Origin: Gulosibacter sediminis
GTDB lineage: Bacteria > Actinomycetota > Actinomycetes > Actinomycetales > Microbacteriaceae
Assembly (NCBI RefSeq): GCF_023370115.1
Contig: NZ_CP097160.1
Coordinates: forward strand, 1,240,001 to 1,304,000
Reading direction: 5' to 3'
Length of the DNA stretch: 64,000 nt
The notes under the pieces are model-generated. The model ran no database searches and had not been told where the DNA came from. It was given only the letters and a program-made list of their open reading frames with translations. The number at the start of each line of letters is the position of its first letter. The first letter of the stretch is position 1. The position numbers and the translations under genes are program-made. Shown piece by piece: positions 17,971 through 26,392 of the stretch.

Positions 17971-18013
17971 CGCGGACAAAGAGAGTCGTGGGAGTCCTTC
18001 CCTCGACGCCGCG
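17971..18013 (+). promoter_or_regulatory. Structured rpsO leader (possible S15 autoregulatory element)
   Basis: An outer stem CGCGG (17971-17975)/CCGCG (18009-18013) encloses a purine-rich internal loop (ACAAAGAGA) and an inner stem GTCGTGGGA (17985-17993)/TCCCTCGAC (17999-18007) with one T-T mismatch and a 5-base loop. It ends 26 bases before the rpsO start, next to the AAAGGGG ribosome-binding site. S15 is known to repress its own mRNA through structured leaders in several phyla; that this is one is inference. Confidence 0.4.
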
Positions 18014-18039
18014 CAGCGAACGAAAGGGGCTCACCGCCA

Positions 18040-18309
18040 ATGGCGCTGAACGCAGAAAAGAAGCAGTCGATTATCGCCGAGTACGCCACCCACGAGGGTG
18101 ACACCGGAAGCCCCGAGGTGCAGGTTGCGCTGCTGAGCGCCCGCATCAACGAGCTCACCGAGCACCTCAAGGAGCACAAGCACGACTACCACTCGCGTCG
18201 TGGCCTCCTCCTGCTGGTTGGTCAGCGTCGTCGTCTGCTCAAGTACCTCACCGACGTCGACATCGAGCGTTACCGTGCGCTCATCCAGCGCCTGGGCCTG
18301 CGCCGCTAG
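18040..18309 (+). CDS. rpsO: 30S ribosomal protein S15
   Basis: 89-residue primary 16S rRNA-binding protein. The sequence [16 protein letters not shown] at the start, [41 protein letters not shown] and the closing [13 protein letters not shown] are the standard S15 pattern. It has its own putative promoter and leader and is followed by a strong terminator, so it is probably a single-gene unit. rpsO next to pnp is a very conserved arrangement; here ppk2 and a metB-like gene are inserted between them. Confidence 0.98.
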   Translation: MALNAEKKQSIIAEYATHEGDTGSPEVQVALLSARINELTEHLKEHKHDYHSRRGLLLLVGQRRRLLKYLTDVDIERYRALIQRLGLRR

Positions 18310-18337
18310 GTTCAGGAACCCAAGCTTTGTGCTACTG

Positions 18338-18368
18338 CTGTGCCCCACGTCTTCGGCGTGGGGCACAG
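18338..18368 (+). terminator. rpsO terminator
   Basis: Perfect 12-bp inverted repeat CTGTGCCCCACG / CGTGGGGCACAG around the loop TCTTCGG (a C-UUCG-G tetraloop core), followed by TTGTCT, 29 bases after the rpsO stop. Confidence 0.85.
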
Positions 18369-18416
18369 TTGTCTCAGTAACCATCGCCGCACCGGCACCG
18401 CACCAGGGGAGTAGCT

Positions 18417-19358
18417 ATGTCCGAAACCACGAAGGCGAGCAAAGCCGACGACGCGAGCACCTACCGGCTCAATCGCGCGGGAGTGCCCGACACGACGCCC
18501 GAGGTCGACGAGCTCGCCGAGCTTGCCGGCCGCCAGCCCGGCAATGTCGACGCCTGGAAGCAGGGCTACCCGTACAGCCGCAAGCTCACGCGTGCCGTGT
18601 ACGAGCGGCAGAAGCGCTTGCTGCAGATCGAACTGCTCAAGTTGCAGACCTGGGTGAAGGAGTCGGGCGCGAAGGTCGTCATCATCTTTGAGGGCCGCGA
18701 CGCCGCCGGCAAGGGCGGCGCGATCAAGCGTTTCATGGAGCACCTCAACCCGCGCGGTGCCCGCACAGTCGCGCTTGAGAAGCCGACCGAGAAGGAAGCC
18801 ACGCAGTGGTACTTTCAGCGCTACGTCGAGCACCTGCCCTCCGCGGGAGAAATCGTGCTCTTCGACCGGTCTTGGTACAACCGTGCCGGGGTTGAGCGGG
18901 TCATGGGCTACTGCACCCCGACCCAGTACCTCGAGTTCACGCGATCAGCGCCCGAGTTTGAACGGATGCTCGTGAACTCCGGCATTCACGTCATCAAGTT
19001 CTGGTTCTCGGTGGGGCGTGCCGAGCAGCTCGCGCGCTTCGCCGCTCGTCGGGATGACCCGGTACGCCAGTGGAAGCTCTCGCCGACCGACCTCGCGTCG
19101 CTCGACAAGTGGGACGAGTACACCGCCGCCAAGGAAGCGATGTTCTTCTACACCGACACCGCGGAGTCGCCGTGGACCGTCGTGAAGTCGAACGATAAGA
19201 AGCGCGCGCGGCTCGAGGCGATGCGCTATGTGCTGAACCAGTTCGACTATCCGAACAAAGACAAGGCGGTCGCTGTCGGGCCCGACCCGAAAATCGTCGG
19301 TTCGCCGCGGGTGGTCTACGACGATGGTGAGCGCCCGGAACAGTTTCCCGTCGTGTGA
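18417..19358 (+). CDS. ppk2: Polyphosphate kinase 2 family protein
   Basis: 313-residue PPK2-family kinase that transfers phosphate between polyphosphate and nucleoside phosphates. Walker A is GRDAAGKGG near residue 93, the lid/Walker B region is DRSWYNRAGVERVMGY near 151, and FWFSVGRAEQLARFAAR follows. The single-domain length and the YP-SRKLTRAVYERQKRLLQIELLKLQTWVK N-terminal region fit the ADP/GDP-phosphorylating class I type, though sub-class should be confirmed by alignment. ATG 18417 is preceded by GGGGAG. It is flanked by terminators and so is monocistronic. Confidence 0.9.
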   Translation: MSETTKASKADDASTYRLNRAGVPDTTPEVDELAELAGRQPGNVDAWKQGYPYSRKLTRAVYERQKRLLQIELLKLQTWVKESGAKVVIIFEGRDAAGKGGAIKRFMEHLNPRGARTVALEKPTEKEATQWYFQRYVEHLPSAGEIVLFDRSWYNRAGVERVMGYCTPTQYLEFTRSAPEFERMLVNSGIHVIKFWFSVGRAEQLARFAARRDDPVRQWKLSPTDLASLDKWDEYTAAKEAMFFYTDTAESPWTVVKSNDKKRARLEAMRYVLNQFDYPNKDKAVAVGPDPKIVGSPRVVYDDGERPEQFPVV

Positions 19359-19386
19359 CGGAATGCGTCGAACGAAGTCGGCGACA

Positions 19387-19420
19387 GTTGCTGCTCGTAG
19401 CTAGGGTTACGGGCAGCAAC
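19387..19420 (+). terminator. ppk2 terminator
   Basis: GTTGCTGC (19387-19394) pairs with GCAGCAAC (19413-19420), with an inner CGTA/TACG pairing, followed by GACCGTTTTCC. It lies 29 bases after the ppk2 stop. A TAGGGT hexamer in its loop (19402-19407) could serve as the -10 of the next gene. Confidence 0.6.
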
Positions 19421-19440
19421 GACCGTTTTCCAGGAGCATC

Positions 19441-20601
19441 ATGACTGAGTTTTCGAGCCTCACCCGCGCAACCCGCGCAGGCATTGAGACCGACACCGCG
19501 CAGGGCGCGGTTGTCCCGCCGCTGTACCTTTCCTCGAACTACACCTTCGCGAAGTTCGGCGAGCCGCGACGGTTCGATTACACCCGCTCCGGAAACCCGA
19601 CGCGCGCCGTGCTCGGCGAAGCGCTCGCCGAGCTCGAGGGCGGCGCCGGCGCGACGGTTGTTGCCACCGGCATGGGTGCCGTGACGCTCGTCACCGTTGC
19701 GCTGCTGCAGCCGGGCGACGTTGTGGCTTACCCCCACGACTGTTACGGCGGCACCTGGCGCCTGTTTGAGCAGCTCGGCGCGAAGGGCCTCTATCGCTTT
19801 GAGCCCGTCGACTTCACCGACGTTGAGGCGGCGAAGGCGCGCGTGGCGCAGCTCCAGCCGAAGCTCGTCTGGCTCGAGACCCCGTCAAACCCGCTCCTGC
19901 GCGTGACCGACGTCGAGGCCATCTCGGCGGCCGCTCACGACGCCGGCGCGCTCGTCGCGGTCGACAACACTTTCCTCACGCCGCTCGCGCAAAAGCCTTT
20001 TGAGCTCGGTGCAGACGTGGTTGTGCACTCCGTCACCAAGTACCTCAACGGTCACTCCGACGTCGTGCAGGGCGCCGTCATCGGCCGCACCGCCGAGCTG
20101 GCAGAGCGCTTCGACTGGTGGGGCAATGTGCTCGGTGTCACCGCAAGCCCCGCCGACTCCTACCTCGTCATTCGTGGTCTGCGCACCCTCGAGGTGCGGT
20201 TCGCCCGCCACCAGGAAAACACGATCGCGGTGGTCGACGCGATCAAAGACCACCCCGCCGTGCAGCAGCTCAACTTCCCGGGCCTCGCCGAGCACCCCGG
20301 TCACGATCTCGCAAAGCGCCAGCAGGCGGGCTTCGGCGCGATGTTCTCGATCGACCTGGTCGGCGGCGAGGATGCTGCGCGTCGCTTTGTCGAGGCCGTC
20401 GAACTCTTCTCGCTCGCCGAATCACTCGGTGGCACGGAGTCGCTTGTTGCGCATCCGGCAACCATGACCCACGCGTCGATGACGCCCGAGGCACAGGACG
20501 CCGCCGGCATCACGCCAGGCCTGCTGCGGTTCTCGGTCGGCATCGAGCCGGCCGAAGACCTCATCGCAGACCTCAAGGCAGCGCTCGACGCCGCCCTCTA
20601 G
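19441..20601 (+). CDS. metB: Cystathionine gamma-synthase-like PLP enzyme
   Basis: 386-residue Cys/Met-metabolism PLP enzyme (fold type I). The PLP lysine is Lys200 within SVTKYLNGHSDVVQG; YTRSGNPTRAVLGEALAELEGG, ATGMGA and LVWLETPSNPLL are the usual substrate/PLP contacts. It most likely makes cystathionine from an acylated homoserine and cysteine. Cystathionine gamma-lyase and O-acetylhomoserine sulfhydrylase share these motifs, so the exact reaction is not certain. ATG 19441 follows AGGAG at 19432-19436. No methionine riboswitch is visible in the short leader. A terminator follows. Confidence 0.85.
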   Translation: MTEFSSLTRATRAGIETDTAQGAVVPPLYLSSNYTFAKFGEPRRFDYTRSGNPTRAVLGEALAELEGGAGATVVATGMGAVTLVTVALLQPGDVVAYPHDCYGGTWRLFEQLGAKGLYRFEPVDFTDVEAAKARVAQLQPKLVWLETPSNPLLRVTDVEAISAAAHDAGALVAVDNTFLTPLAQKPFELGADVVVHSVTKYLNGHSDVVQGAVIGRTAELAERFDWWGNVLGVTASPADSYLVIRGLRTLEVRFARHQENTIAVVDAIKDHPAVQQLNFPGLAEHPGHDLAKRQQAGFGAMFSIDLVGGEDAARRFVEAVELFSLAESLGGTESLVAHPATMTHASMTPEAQDAAGITPGLLRFSVGIEPAEDLIADLKAALDAAL

Positions 20602-20616
20602 GCTTCCTCAGCCTCG

Positions 20617-20659
20617 ACGCCACCCCGCCAATTCGCCGATCGCGATGGTGGGGTGGCGT
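20617..20659 (+). terminator. metB terminator
   Basis: ACGCCACCCCGCCA (20617-20630) pairs with TGGTGGGGTGGCGT (20646-20659) over 14 positions with one G-T pair and a 15-base loop, 15 bases after the metB stop. The following T-tract is weak (TCGAAGTTTCC). Confidence 0.7.
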
Positions 20660-20684
20660 TCGAAGTTTCCGCGCCCCTCGCTGC

Positions 20685-20690
20685 TAGGCT
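20685..20690 (+). promoter_or_regulatory. Putative pnp -10 hexamer
   Basis: TAGGCT, identical to several -10 hexamers in this window. It predicts a transcript start near 20697 and a 5' leader of about 157 bases. Confidence 0.4.
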
Positions 20691-20750
20691 GGGGGAGTTC
20701 GTACAAATTCGCACGCGACTCAGCATTGCTGATTATCGGTGGTGGCGAGC

Positions 20751-20777
20751 CGGACGCGCCTCAGGCGCGACGCCGGA
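20751..20777 (+). promoter_or_regulatory. Hairpin in the pnp 5' leader
   Basis: CGCGCC (20755-20760) and GGCGCG (20764-20769) form a perfect stem around TCA, flanked by CCGG on both sides that can extend it. In other bacteria PNPase controls its own message through a processed leader stem; whether this hairpin has that role here is inference. Confidence 0.35.
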
Positions 20778-20853
20778 GCGCAATTACTGATGGTCAGCCG
20801 AGGGAGTCTCGTCAGGTGTTGTGTGCGTGCGAGCGACACTAAGGAGGAGACCT

Positions 20854-23115
20854 TTGGAGGGTCCCGAAATCAAGTTCGCCGAAACCGTTATCGACAACGG
20901 TAAGTTCGGCACCCGCACCGTCCGCTTTGAGACGGGCCGCCTCGCGCAGCAGTCACAGGGCTCGGCAGTCGCCTACCTCGACGACGAAACCATGCTGCTC
21001 AGCGCGACGAGCATCTCGAAGCACCCGAAGGAGCACTTCGACTTCTTCCCCCTCACGGTTGACGTTGAGGAGCGCTCGTACGCCAAGGGCGCGATTCCCG
21101 GCTCGTTCTTCCGCCGCGAGGGCCGTCCTTCGACCGAGGCGATCCTCGCGTGCCGTCTCATCGACCGCCCGATGCGCCCGTCGTTCGTCGACGGCCTCCG
21201 CAACGAGGTGCAGATCGTCGTGACCGTGCTGTCGATCGCCCCCGACGAGACCTACGACGTGCTCGCCGTCAACGCGGCATCGATGTCGTCGCAGATCTCG
21301 GGCGTGCCGTTCTCGGGCCCGATCGGCGCCGTGCGCATTGTGCTCATCGACGGCCAGTGGGTCGCGTTCCCGAAGTACTCGCAGCAGGAGCAGGCCGTCT
21401 TCGAGCTGACCGTTGCCGGTCGCCTCGTGACGAACGCCGACGGCACCGAAGACATCGCCGTGATGATGGTCGAGGCGCAGGCGCCCGACAACGCCTGGGA
21501 GCTCATCCAGAACGGCGCCCAGAAGCCCGACGAGGCGGTCGTTGCTGGCGGCCTCGAGGCATCAAAGCCCTTCATCACCCAGCTCATCAAGGCACAGCAG
21601 TCCGTTGCCGACCAGGTGAACAAGGAGATCAAGGAATACCCGGTCTTTCCGGCCTACACCGAGCCCGTGCGCGCGCTCGTCGAGGCCGAGGCGAAGGACG
21701 AGCTCGGCAAGGTCTACCAGATCGCCGACAAGATCGAGCGCCAGAACGCCGACGACGCCCTCAAGGCTCGCGTGACCGAAGCCGTTGCTGCCAAGGTTGA
21801 GGCGGGCGAGCTCGAGGACTCGGCGCTTGGCCAGGTTTCGGCCGCCTACAAGTCGGTCACGAAGGACGTCGTTCGCGGTCGCATCCTCACCGACGGACAG
21901 CGCATCGACGGCCGCGGCGTCGCCGACATCCGTCAGCTCGACGCCGAGGTTGAGGTTGTGCCGCGCGTGCACGGCTCGGCCATCTTCCAGCGTGGCGAGA
22001 CGCAGATTCTCGGCGTGACCACGCTGAACATGCTCAAGATGGAGCAGCAGATCGACTCGCTCAGCCCGGTTGAGTCGAAGCGCTACATGCACCACTACAA
22101 CTTCCCGCCGTACTCGACCGGTGAGACCGGCCGCGTTGGCTCGCCGAAGCGTCGCGAGATCGGCCACGGCAACCTCGCCGAGAAGGCGCTTCTTGCCGTG
22201 CTGCCCACGCGCGAGGAATTCCCCTACGCGATCCGTCAGGTGTCGGAGGCGCTCGGCTCGAACGGCTCGACCTCGATGGGTTCGGTGTGCGCTTCGACGC
22301 TCTCGCTGCTCAACGCCGGTGTGCCGCTGCGCGCGCCCGTCGCGGGCATCGCCATGGGACTCGTGTCGGCTGAGGTCGACGGCGAGATGAAGTACCAGGC
22401 GCTCACCGACATCCTTGGCGCCGAGGACGCCCTCGGCGACATGGACTTCAAGGTTGCCGGTACCTCGGAGTTCGTCACCGCGCTGCAGCTCGATACCAAG
22501 CTCGACGGCATCCCCTCGGAGGTGCTCGACGCGGCGCTGCAGCAGGCGCACGATGCCCGCATCAAGATCCTCAACGAGGCGATCACCGCCGTGATCTCGG
22601 AGCCCGATGAGATGGCAGCCACCGCGCCGCGCATCATCTCGGTCAAAATCCCCGTTGACAAGATCGGTGAGGTCATCGGCCCCAAGGGCAAGGTCATCAA
22701 CCAGATCCAGGAAGACACCGGCGCCGACATCTCGATTGAGGACGACGGAACCGTGTTCATCGGTGCGACCGACGGCCCCTCGGCCGAAGCTGCCCGTGCG
22801 CAGGTCAACGCGATCGCGAACCCGCAGGTGCCCGAGGTCGGCGAGCAGTACCTCGGTACCGTCGTCAAGCTCGCGAGCTTCGGCGCGTTCGTCTCGCTCC
22901 TGCCGGGCAAGGACGGCCTGCTGCACATCTCTGAGGTGCGCAAGCTCGTCGGCGGCAAGCGGGTCGAGAATGTCGAGGACGTGCTCTCGGTCGGTCAGAA
23001 GCTGCTCGTGAAGATCACGAAGGTGGACGACCGCGGCAAGCTCTCGCTCGAGCCGGTGCTCGAGGAGGGCGAAGGCGCCGACGAGGCTGAGGCCGAGTCG
23101 ACCGACGCCGAGTAA
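20854..23115 (+). CDS. pnp: Polyribonucleotide nucleotidyltransferase (PNPase)
   Basis: 3'-5' phosphorolytic exoribonuclease; in actinobacteria it also has pppGpp synthetase-like labels (GPSI). 753 residues: two RNase PH-like domains, an intervening helical segment, a KH domain around 590-650 ([15 protein letters not shown]) and an S1 domain near 660-735 ([29 protein letters not shown]). I chose TTG 20854, giving [16 protein letters not shown], because AAGGAGGAG lies at 20841-20849 and this N terminus is characteristic of the family in Microbacteriaceae; the in-frame GTG at 20821 lacks a site. The acidic C-terminal tail is followed by a strong terminator. Confidence 0.97.
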   Translation: MEGPEIKFAETVIDNGKFGTRTVRFETGRLAQQSQGSAVAYLDDETMLLSATSISKHPKEHFDFFPLTVDVEERSYAKGAIPGSFFRREGRPSTEAILACRLIDRPMRPSFVDGLRNEVQIVVTVLSIAPDETYDVLAVNAASMSSQISGVPFSGPIGAVRIVLIDGQWVAFPKYSQQEQAVFELTVAGRLVTNADGTEDIAVMMVEAQAPDNAWELIQNGAQKPDEAVVAGGLEASKPFITQLIKAQQSVADQVNKEIKEYPVFPAYTEPVRALVEAEAKDELGKVYQIADKIERQNADDALKARVTEAVAAKVEAGELEDSALGQVSAAYKSVTKDVVRGRILTDGQRIDGRGVADIRQLDAEVEVVPRVHGSAIFQRGETQILGVTTLNMLKMEQQIDSLSPVESKRYMHHYNFPPYSTGETGRVGSPKRREIGHGNLAEKALLAVLPTREEFPYAIRQVSEALGSNGSTSMGSVCASTLSLLNAGVPLRAPVAGIAMGLVSAEVDGEMKYQALTDILGAEDALGDMDFKVAGTSEFVTALQLDTKLDGIPSEVLDAALQQAHDARIKILNEAITAVISEPDEMAATAPRIISVKIPVDKIGEVIGPKGKVINQIQEDTGADISIEDDGTVFIGATDGPSAEAARAQVNAIANPQVPEVGEQYLGTVVKLASFGAFVSLLPGKDGLLHISEVRKLVGGKRVENVEDVLSVGQKLLVKITKVDDRGKLSLEPVLEEGEGADEAEAESTDAE

Positions 23116-23131
23116 CCACACCTGGCTGAGT

Positions 23132-23167
23132 AAAGCGGCCCGTGCATCGCACGGGCCGCTTTCTCTA
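23132..23167 (+). terminator. pnp terminator
   Basis: Perfect 14-bp stem AAAGCGGCCCGTGC / GCACGGGCCGCTTT with a 3-base loop (ATC), followed by CTCT; this is a textbook intrinsic terminator 16 bases after the pnp stop. Confidence 0.9.
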
Positions 23168-23173
23168 TTCGGC

Positions 23174-23179
23174 TAAACT
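23174..23179 (+). promoter_or_regulatory. -10 hexamer of the M16 protease operon
   Basis: TAAACT ends nine bases before ATG 23189, so the transcript should start within a few bases of the start codon (leaderless or nearly so). No Shine-Dalgarno is present. Confidence 0.5.
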
Positions 23180-23188
23180 CGAGCCGAT

Positions 23189-24535
23189 ATGTCTGCACCC
23201 ATCTTGCTGCCACTCAATACGACTCACCTCGACGAAGAGGTCGCCGGAGCAGCCAGGCTTCAGCGGACGGTGCTGCCAAGCGGCGTGCGACTCATTACCG
23301 AGGATGTGCCAGGCGCCGCATCCGTGTCGATTGGCTGCTACGTTCCGCTCGGCTCACGCGACGAACGCGACCGCGAGTATGGTTCGAGCCACTTCCTCGA
23401 GCACTTGCTGTTCAAGGGCACGCCGAGCCGCGACGCCCGCACCATTGCGCTCGAGTTCGAGCGCGTCGGCGGCGACTTCAACGCGGCCACGTCGCGCGAG
23501 CAGACCGTCTACCACGCCCGTGTGCGTGCGGAGGACCTCGGCATGGCGATCGACGTGCTGAGCGACATGCTGACCGGTTCGCTACTCGACAAAGACGAGT
23601 TTGAGCTCGAGCGCGGCGTGATCCTCGAAGAGATCGCGATGAGCGCGGACGACCCCGACGACGTGCTCTGGGAGCGCTTCTACGGCAACTTCTTCGGCAA
23701 CCACGAGCTCGCCCGACCGATCGCCGGCACACCCGAGAGCATCGAGTCGGCGACGCGAGACGAGGTCTGGGACTTCTACCGTCGCAACTACCGACCCGAC
23801 ACCCTCGTCGTCGCGATCGCGGGCCGCGTCGACCACGACGCCTCGCTGCAGCGGCTCGAGCAGGGCCTGCGCGCCGGGGGCTGGGATTTGGACCTGACAG
23901 CGTCGCCCGTGGCCCGCCGGTCGGCCGAGCCCTCGGGCGAGCTGACGCGCCACCGCGCGATCGAGAGCATTGAGCGCCCCCTCGAGCAGACCAACCTGAT
24001 CCTCGCCACCCCGGGGCTTATCTCGGGTGACGACCGGCGGCACGGCTTCGGGCTGCTGCACCACATCCTCGGTGGCGGCATGTCGTCGCGCCTGTTCCAC
24101 GAGGTGCGCGAGCGCCGCGGGCTCGTGTATTCGGTCTTCTCGTTCGCCGCGAGCCACGCCGACGCCGGCGTCACGGGCGTCAACGCCGCGTGCCTGCCCG
24201 ACAAGGTGGCGGAAGCGGTGCGCGTGATTCGGGATGAGCTCGATCGCGTCGCACAAGAGGGCGTGACCGAGTCCGAGCTTGCCGACGCCAAGACGTCGGC
24301 CGCAGGCGGGGGAGCGCTCGCCCTCGAGTCGATGCACTCGCGCATGAACCGCCTCGCCCGCGCCGAACTGGCGCTCGGAGAATTCCTCGATCTCGATGCC
24401 TCCGTCACCCGACTCGGCGAGGTCACGCGCGAGCAGGTGCAGGAGGTCGCGGGCATGTTGCAGGGCGAAATGACCATCGAAACCATCGGGCCCGTGACCG
24501 ACGAGGCACGGGCCGAGCTGGAGGCCCTCGCATGA
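23189..24535 (+). CDS. M16-family zinc peptidase (pitrilysin/MPP-like)
   Basis: 448-residue processing-peptidase-like metalloprotease. The inverted zinc motif HxxEH is present (HFLEHLLFKGT, His68-His72), with the distal Glu in ERGVILEEIAM, and a second structural half follows with GGGMSSRLFHEVRERRGLVY, typical of the substrate-binding region. A full active unit normally pairs an active and an inactive half; this protein contains both lobes of one subunit. pnp followed by an M16 protease is a common bacterial order. It overlaps the phosphatase gene by four bases (ATGA). Confidence 0.92.
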   Translation: MSAPILLPLNTTHLDEEVAGAARLQRTVLPSGVRLITEDVPGAASVSIGCYVPLGSRDERDREYGSSHFLEHLLFKGTPSRDARTIALEFERVGGDFNAATSREQTVYHARVRAEDLGMAIDVLSDMLTGSLLDKDEFELERGVILEEIAMSADDPDDVLWERFYGNFFGNHELARPIAGTPESIESATRDEVWDFYRRNYRPDTLVVAIAGRVDHDASLQRLEQGLRAGGWDLDLTASPVARRSAEPSGELTRHRAIESIERPLEQTNLILATPGLISGDDRRHGFGLLHHILGGGMSSRLFHEVRERRGLVYSVFSFAASHADAGVTGVNAACLPDKVAEAVRVIRDELDRVAQEGVTESELADAKTSAAGGGALALESMHSRMNRLARAELALGEFLDLDASVTRLGEVTREQVQEVAGMLQGEMTIETIGPVTDEARAELEALA

Positions 24536-25131
24536 GCCACTTTCTCTACCTCGTGCGGCACGGAGAGGTTCGCGACGCCGAGTTCGGCATCACCGACGGC
24601 CCGCTCTCGGAACGTGGCCGCCAGCAGGCGCACGCGCTCGGCAAGCGACTCGCCGACGTGCCCTTCGACCAGGCGTTCACCTCGCCACTCGATCGCGCGC
24701 TCGAGACCGCGAGCATCCTCGGCAACTACGTACAAGGCCCTCCGGTCGAGCAGACCAATCTGCTCTTCGACTGCATCCCGTCGTCGTCGAAGGACGCCCC
24801 GGACAGCTACGACGCGTTTTTCTCAGGCGTCGACGAGGAGGACATCGAGGCGGGCCAGGCGCAGATGCAAGACGCCGTCTCAACGTTCCTGACCCGACCG
24901 CGGGAAGACGTGCACACCCTCCTCGTCACCCATAACTTCGTCATCGGCTACCTGGTCGCGCACGCGCTCGGCATGCCCGAGTGGCGCTGGCTCACCCTCG
25001 GCAGCGGTAACACCGCCCTCACGGTGCTGCGCCTGCGCTCGACGCGGCCAAGCGAACTCACCCTCTTTGGCTCCACGGCACACCTGCCGCGCGAAATGCG
25101 CACCGGCATGACGTGGACTCCGGCCATCTAG
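24532..25131 (+). CDS. Histidine phosphatase family protein
   Basis: 199 residues of the phosphoglycerate mutase-like superfamily. The catalytic LVRHGE motif is at residues 7-12 and the pattern continues with LSERGRQQAHALGKRL, TSPLDRALETA and LLVTHNFVIGYLV, which supplies the second catalytic His. Substrate is not predictable from these motifs. It is translationally coupled to the M16 protease gene and lies 22 bases before dapB. Confidence 0.88.
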   Translation: MSHFLYLVRHGEVRDAEFGITDGPLSERGRQQAHALGKRLADVPFDQAFTSPLDRALETASILGNYVQGPPVEQTNLLFDCIPSSSKDAPDSYDAFFSGVDEEDIEAGQAQMQDAVSTFLTRPREDVHTLLVTHNFVIGYLVAHALGMPEWRWLTLGSGNTALTVLRLRSTRPSELTLFGSTAHLPREMRTGMTWTPAI

Positions 25132-25153
25132 CAACCCCAGGAGTACCTCACAC

Positions 25154-25876
25154 ATGACAGTTTCCGTCGCCATTAGCGGGGCCACCGGCCGCATGGGCAC
25201 GCTCATTCGCGGCCTCGTCGACGACCTCGACGGCTTCGAGGTGCACGCCGCCCTCGACTCGTCGTCGGCGCTCGATGAGATGCTCGGCGCCGACGTGCTC
25301 ATCGACGTGACGCATTTCGACGTCTCGGAGCGAGCCACGCGCTTCGCGCTCGAGCACGGGCTCAACGTCATCGTCGGCACGAGCGGCTGGGGCCAAGACC
25401 GCCTCGCTGAGCTCGAGTCGACGATTCCCGCCGAGCGCGGCGTGCTCGTCGTGCCGAACTTCTCGGTCGGCTCGGTGCTCTCGACGCACCTCGCGTCGAT
25501 CGCGGGCAAGTTCTACGACTCGATCGAGATCCTCGAGGCGCACCACGACCGCAAGGTCGACTCGCCGTCGGGCACCGCGGTGCGCACCGCCGAGGCGATT
25601 GCGCATGCCAGGGGCAGCGAGGTCTCGTCGCCGAATACCGATCAGCGCGCGCGAGGCGAGATCGTCGCGGGCATCCCCATCCACGCCCTGCGCCTGCGCG
25701 GCGTCGTAGCCGACCAGCAGGTCATCTTCGGTGGTGAGGGAGAACTCGTGAACATCCGCCACGAGACGCTGAGCAACCGCGCATACGTGCACGGCATCAC
25801 CCTGGCGCTGCAGCAGGCGTCAACGCAGCGTGGCCTGACCGTCGGCCTCGACGCCCTGCTCGGGCTGGGGGGCTAG
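25154..25876 (+). CDS. dapB: 4-hydroxy-tetrahydrodipicolinate reductase
   Basis: Second committed enzyme of the diaminopimelate/lysine pathway. 240 residues: Rossmann start VAISGATGRMG at 5-15, VGTSGW in the nucleotide site, and EAHHDRKVDSPSGTA, which holds the catalytic His/Lys pair and substrate-binding Ser-Gly-Thr. ATG 25154 follows AGGAG. dapA and the RNase J/ftsK genes that follow dapB-thyX in many actinobacteria are not here. Confidence 0.96.
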   Translation: MTVSVAISGATGRMGTLIRGLVDDLDGFEVHAALDSSSALDEMLGADVLIDVTHFDVSERATRFALEHGLNVIVGTSGWGQDRLAELESTIPAERGVLVVPNFSVGSVLSTHLASIAGKFYDSIEILEAHHDRKVDSPSGTAVRTAEAIAHARGSEVSSPNTDQRARGEIVAGIPIHALRLRGVVADQQVIFGGEGELVNIRHETLSNRAYVHGITLALQQASTQRGLTVGLDALLGLGG

Positions 25877-25879
25877 CGG

Positions 25880-26332
25880 ATGCGGCGGTTCAGCGGGGCG
25901 CAGATCGGCGTCTACGTGCTGCTCGCGCTCATGGCGATCTACCTGTTCGCCATCGCCGGCATTGTTTGGGGCCTCGTCACGAGCGGCGAGGTCATCGGCA
26001 TCGTCATGGGCTTCGCGCTCATCGTGTTTCCGATCGTCGGCGTGCTGTTCGTCATGCGCGACTTGCGCTTCGTGCTGCAATCGAACCGCCTCATCGACCG
26101 GATGGCCGAGGCCGGCGAACTGCCCGAGGACAACCTGCCCCGACAGAAAAGTGGGCGACCCGACCGCGCCGCGGCCGACGCCGAGTTCGAGTCGTGGAAA
26201 GACCGGGTCGAGGCGAACCCCGGTGATTGGCGCAACTGGGTGCTGCTCGGCCTCGCGTATCGGGCTTCGGGCGACACGCCGCGCGCTCGTCAGGCGCTTC
26301 GGCGCGCGATCGAGCTCGAGCGCGCTGCCTAA
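25880..26332 (+). CDS. TPR-like small membrane protein
   Basis: 150 residues. Two or three hydrophobic segments occupy about residues 8-60 (VYVLLALMAIYLFAIAGIV and IGIVMGFALIVFPIVGVLFV), followed by a basic/acidic linker and a single TPR-like helical hairpin near the C terminus (NWVLLGLAYRASGDTPRARQALRRAIE). It starts three bases after the dapB stop, so it is likely in the same operon. No known function; the arrangement of membrane anchor plus one TPR suggests a scaffolding role, by inference. Confidence 0.75.
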   Translation: MRRFSGAQIGVYVLLALMAIYLFAIAGIVWGLVTSGEVIGIVMGFALIVFPIVGVLFVMRDLRFVLQSNRLIDRMAEAGELPEDNLPRQKSGRPDRAAADAEFESWKDRVEANPGDWRNWVLLGLAYRASGDTPRARQALRRAIELERAA

Positions 26333-26343
26333 CTCGTCTCCGA

Positions 26344-26373
26344 GCGCGCCGGCCGAACTTTCCGAGGGCGCGC
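26344..26373 (+). terminator. Possible terminator hairpin of the dapB operon
   Basis: GCGCGCC (26344-26350) pairs with GGCGCGC (26367-26373) across a 16-base loop, just after the TPR-like gene. No T tract follows, so it is only a candidate. Confidence 0.35.
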
Positions 26374-26379
26374 GACAGT

Positions 26380-26385
26380 TAGGAT
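26380..26385 (+). promoter_or_regulatory. Leaderless -10 hexamer of thyX
   Basis: TAGGAT, seven bases, then the GTG start at 26393. It supports the GTG start in the absence of any Shine-Dalgarno. Confidence 0.6.
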
Positions 26386-26392
26386 TGAGCGT

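Noticed and set aside
12150-20601. Defence island around the SNF2 helicase and PPK2
   Set aside because: Neighbours are metabolic and ribosomal housekeeping genes; no nuclease, toxin or restriction component is present.
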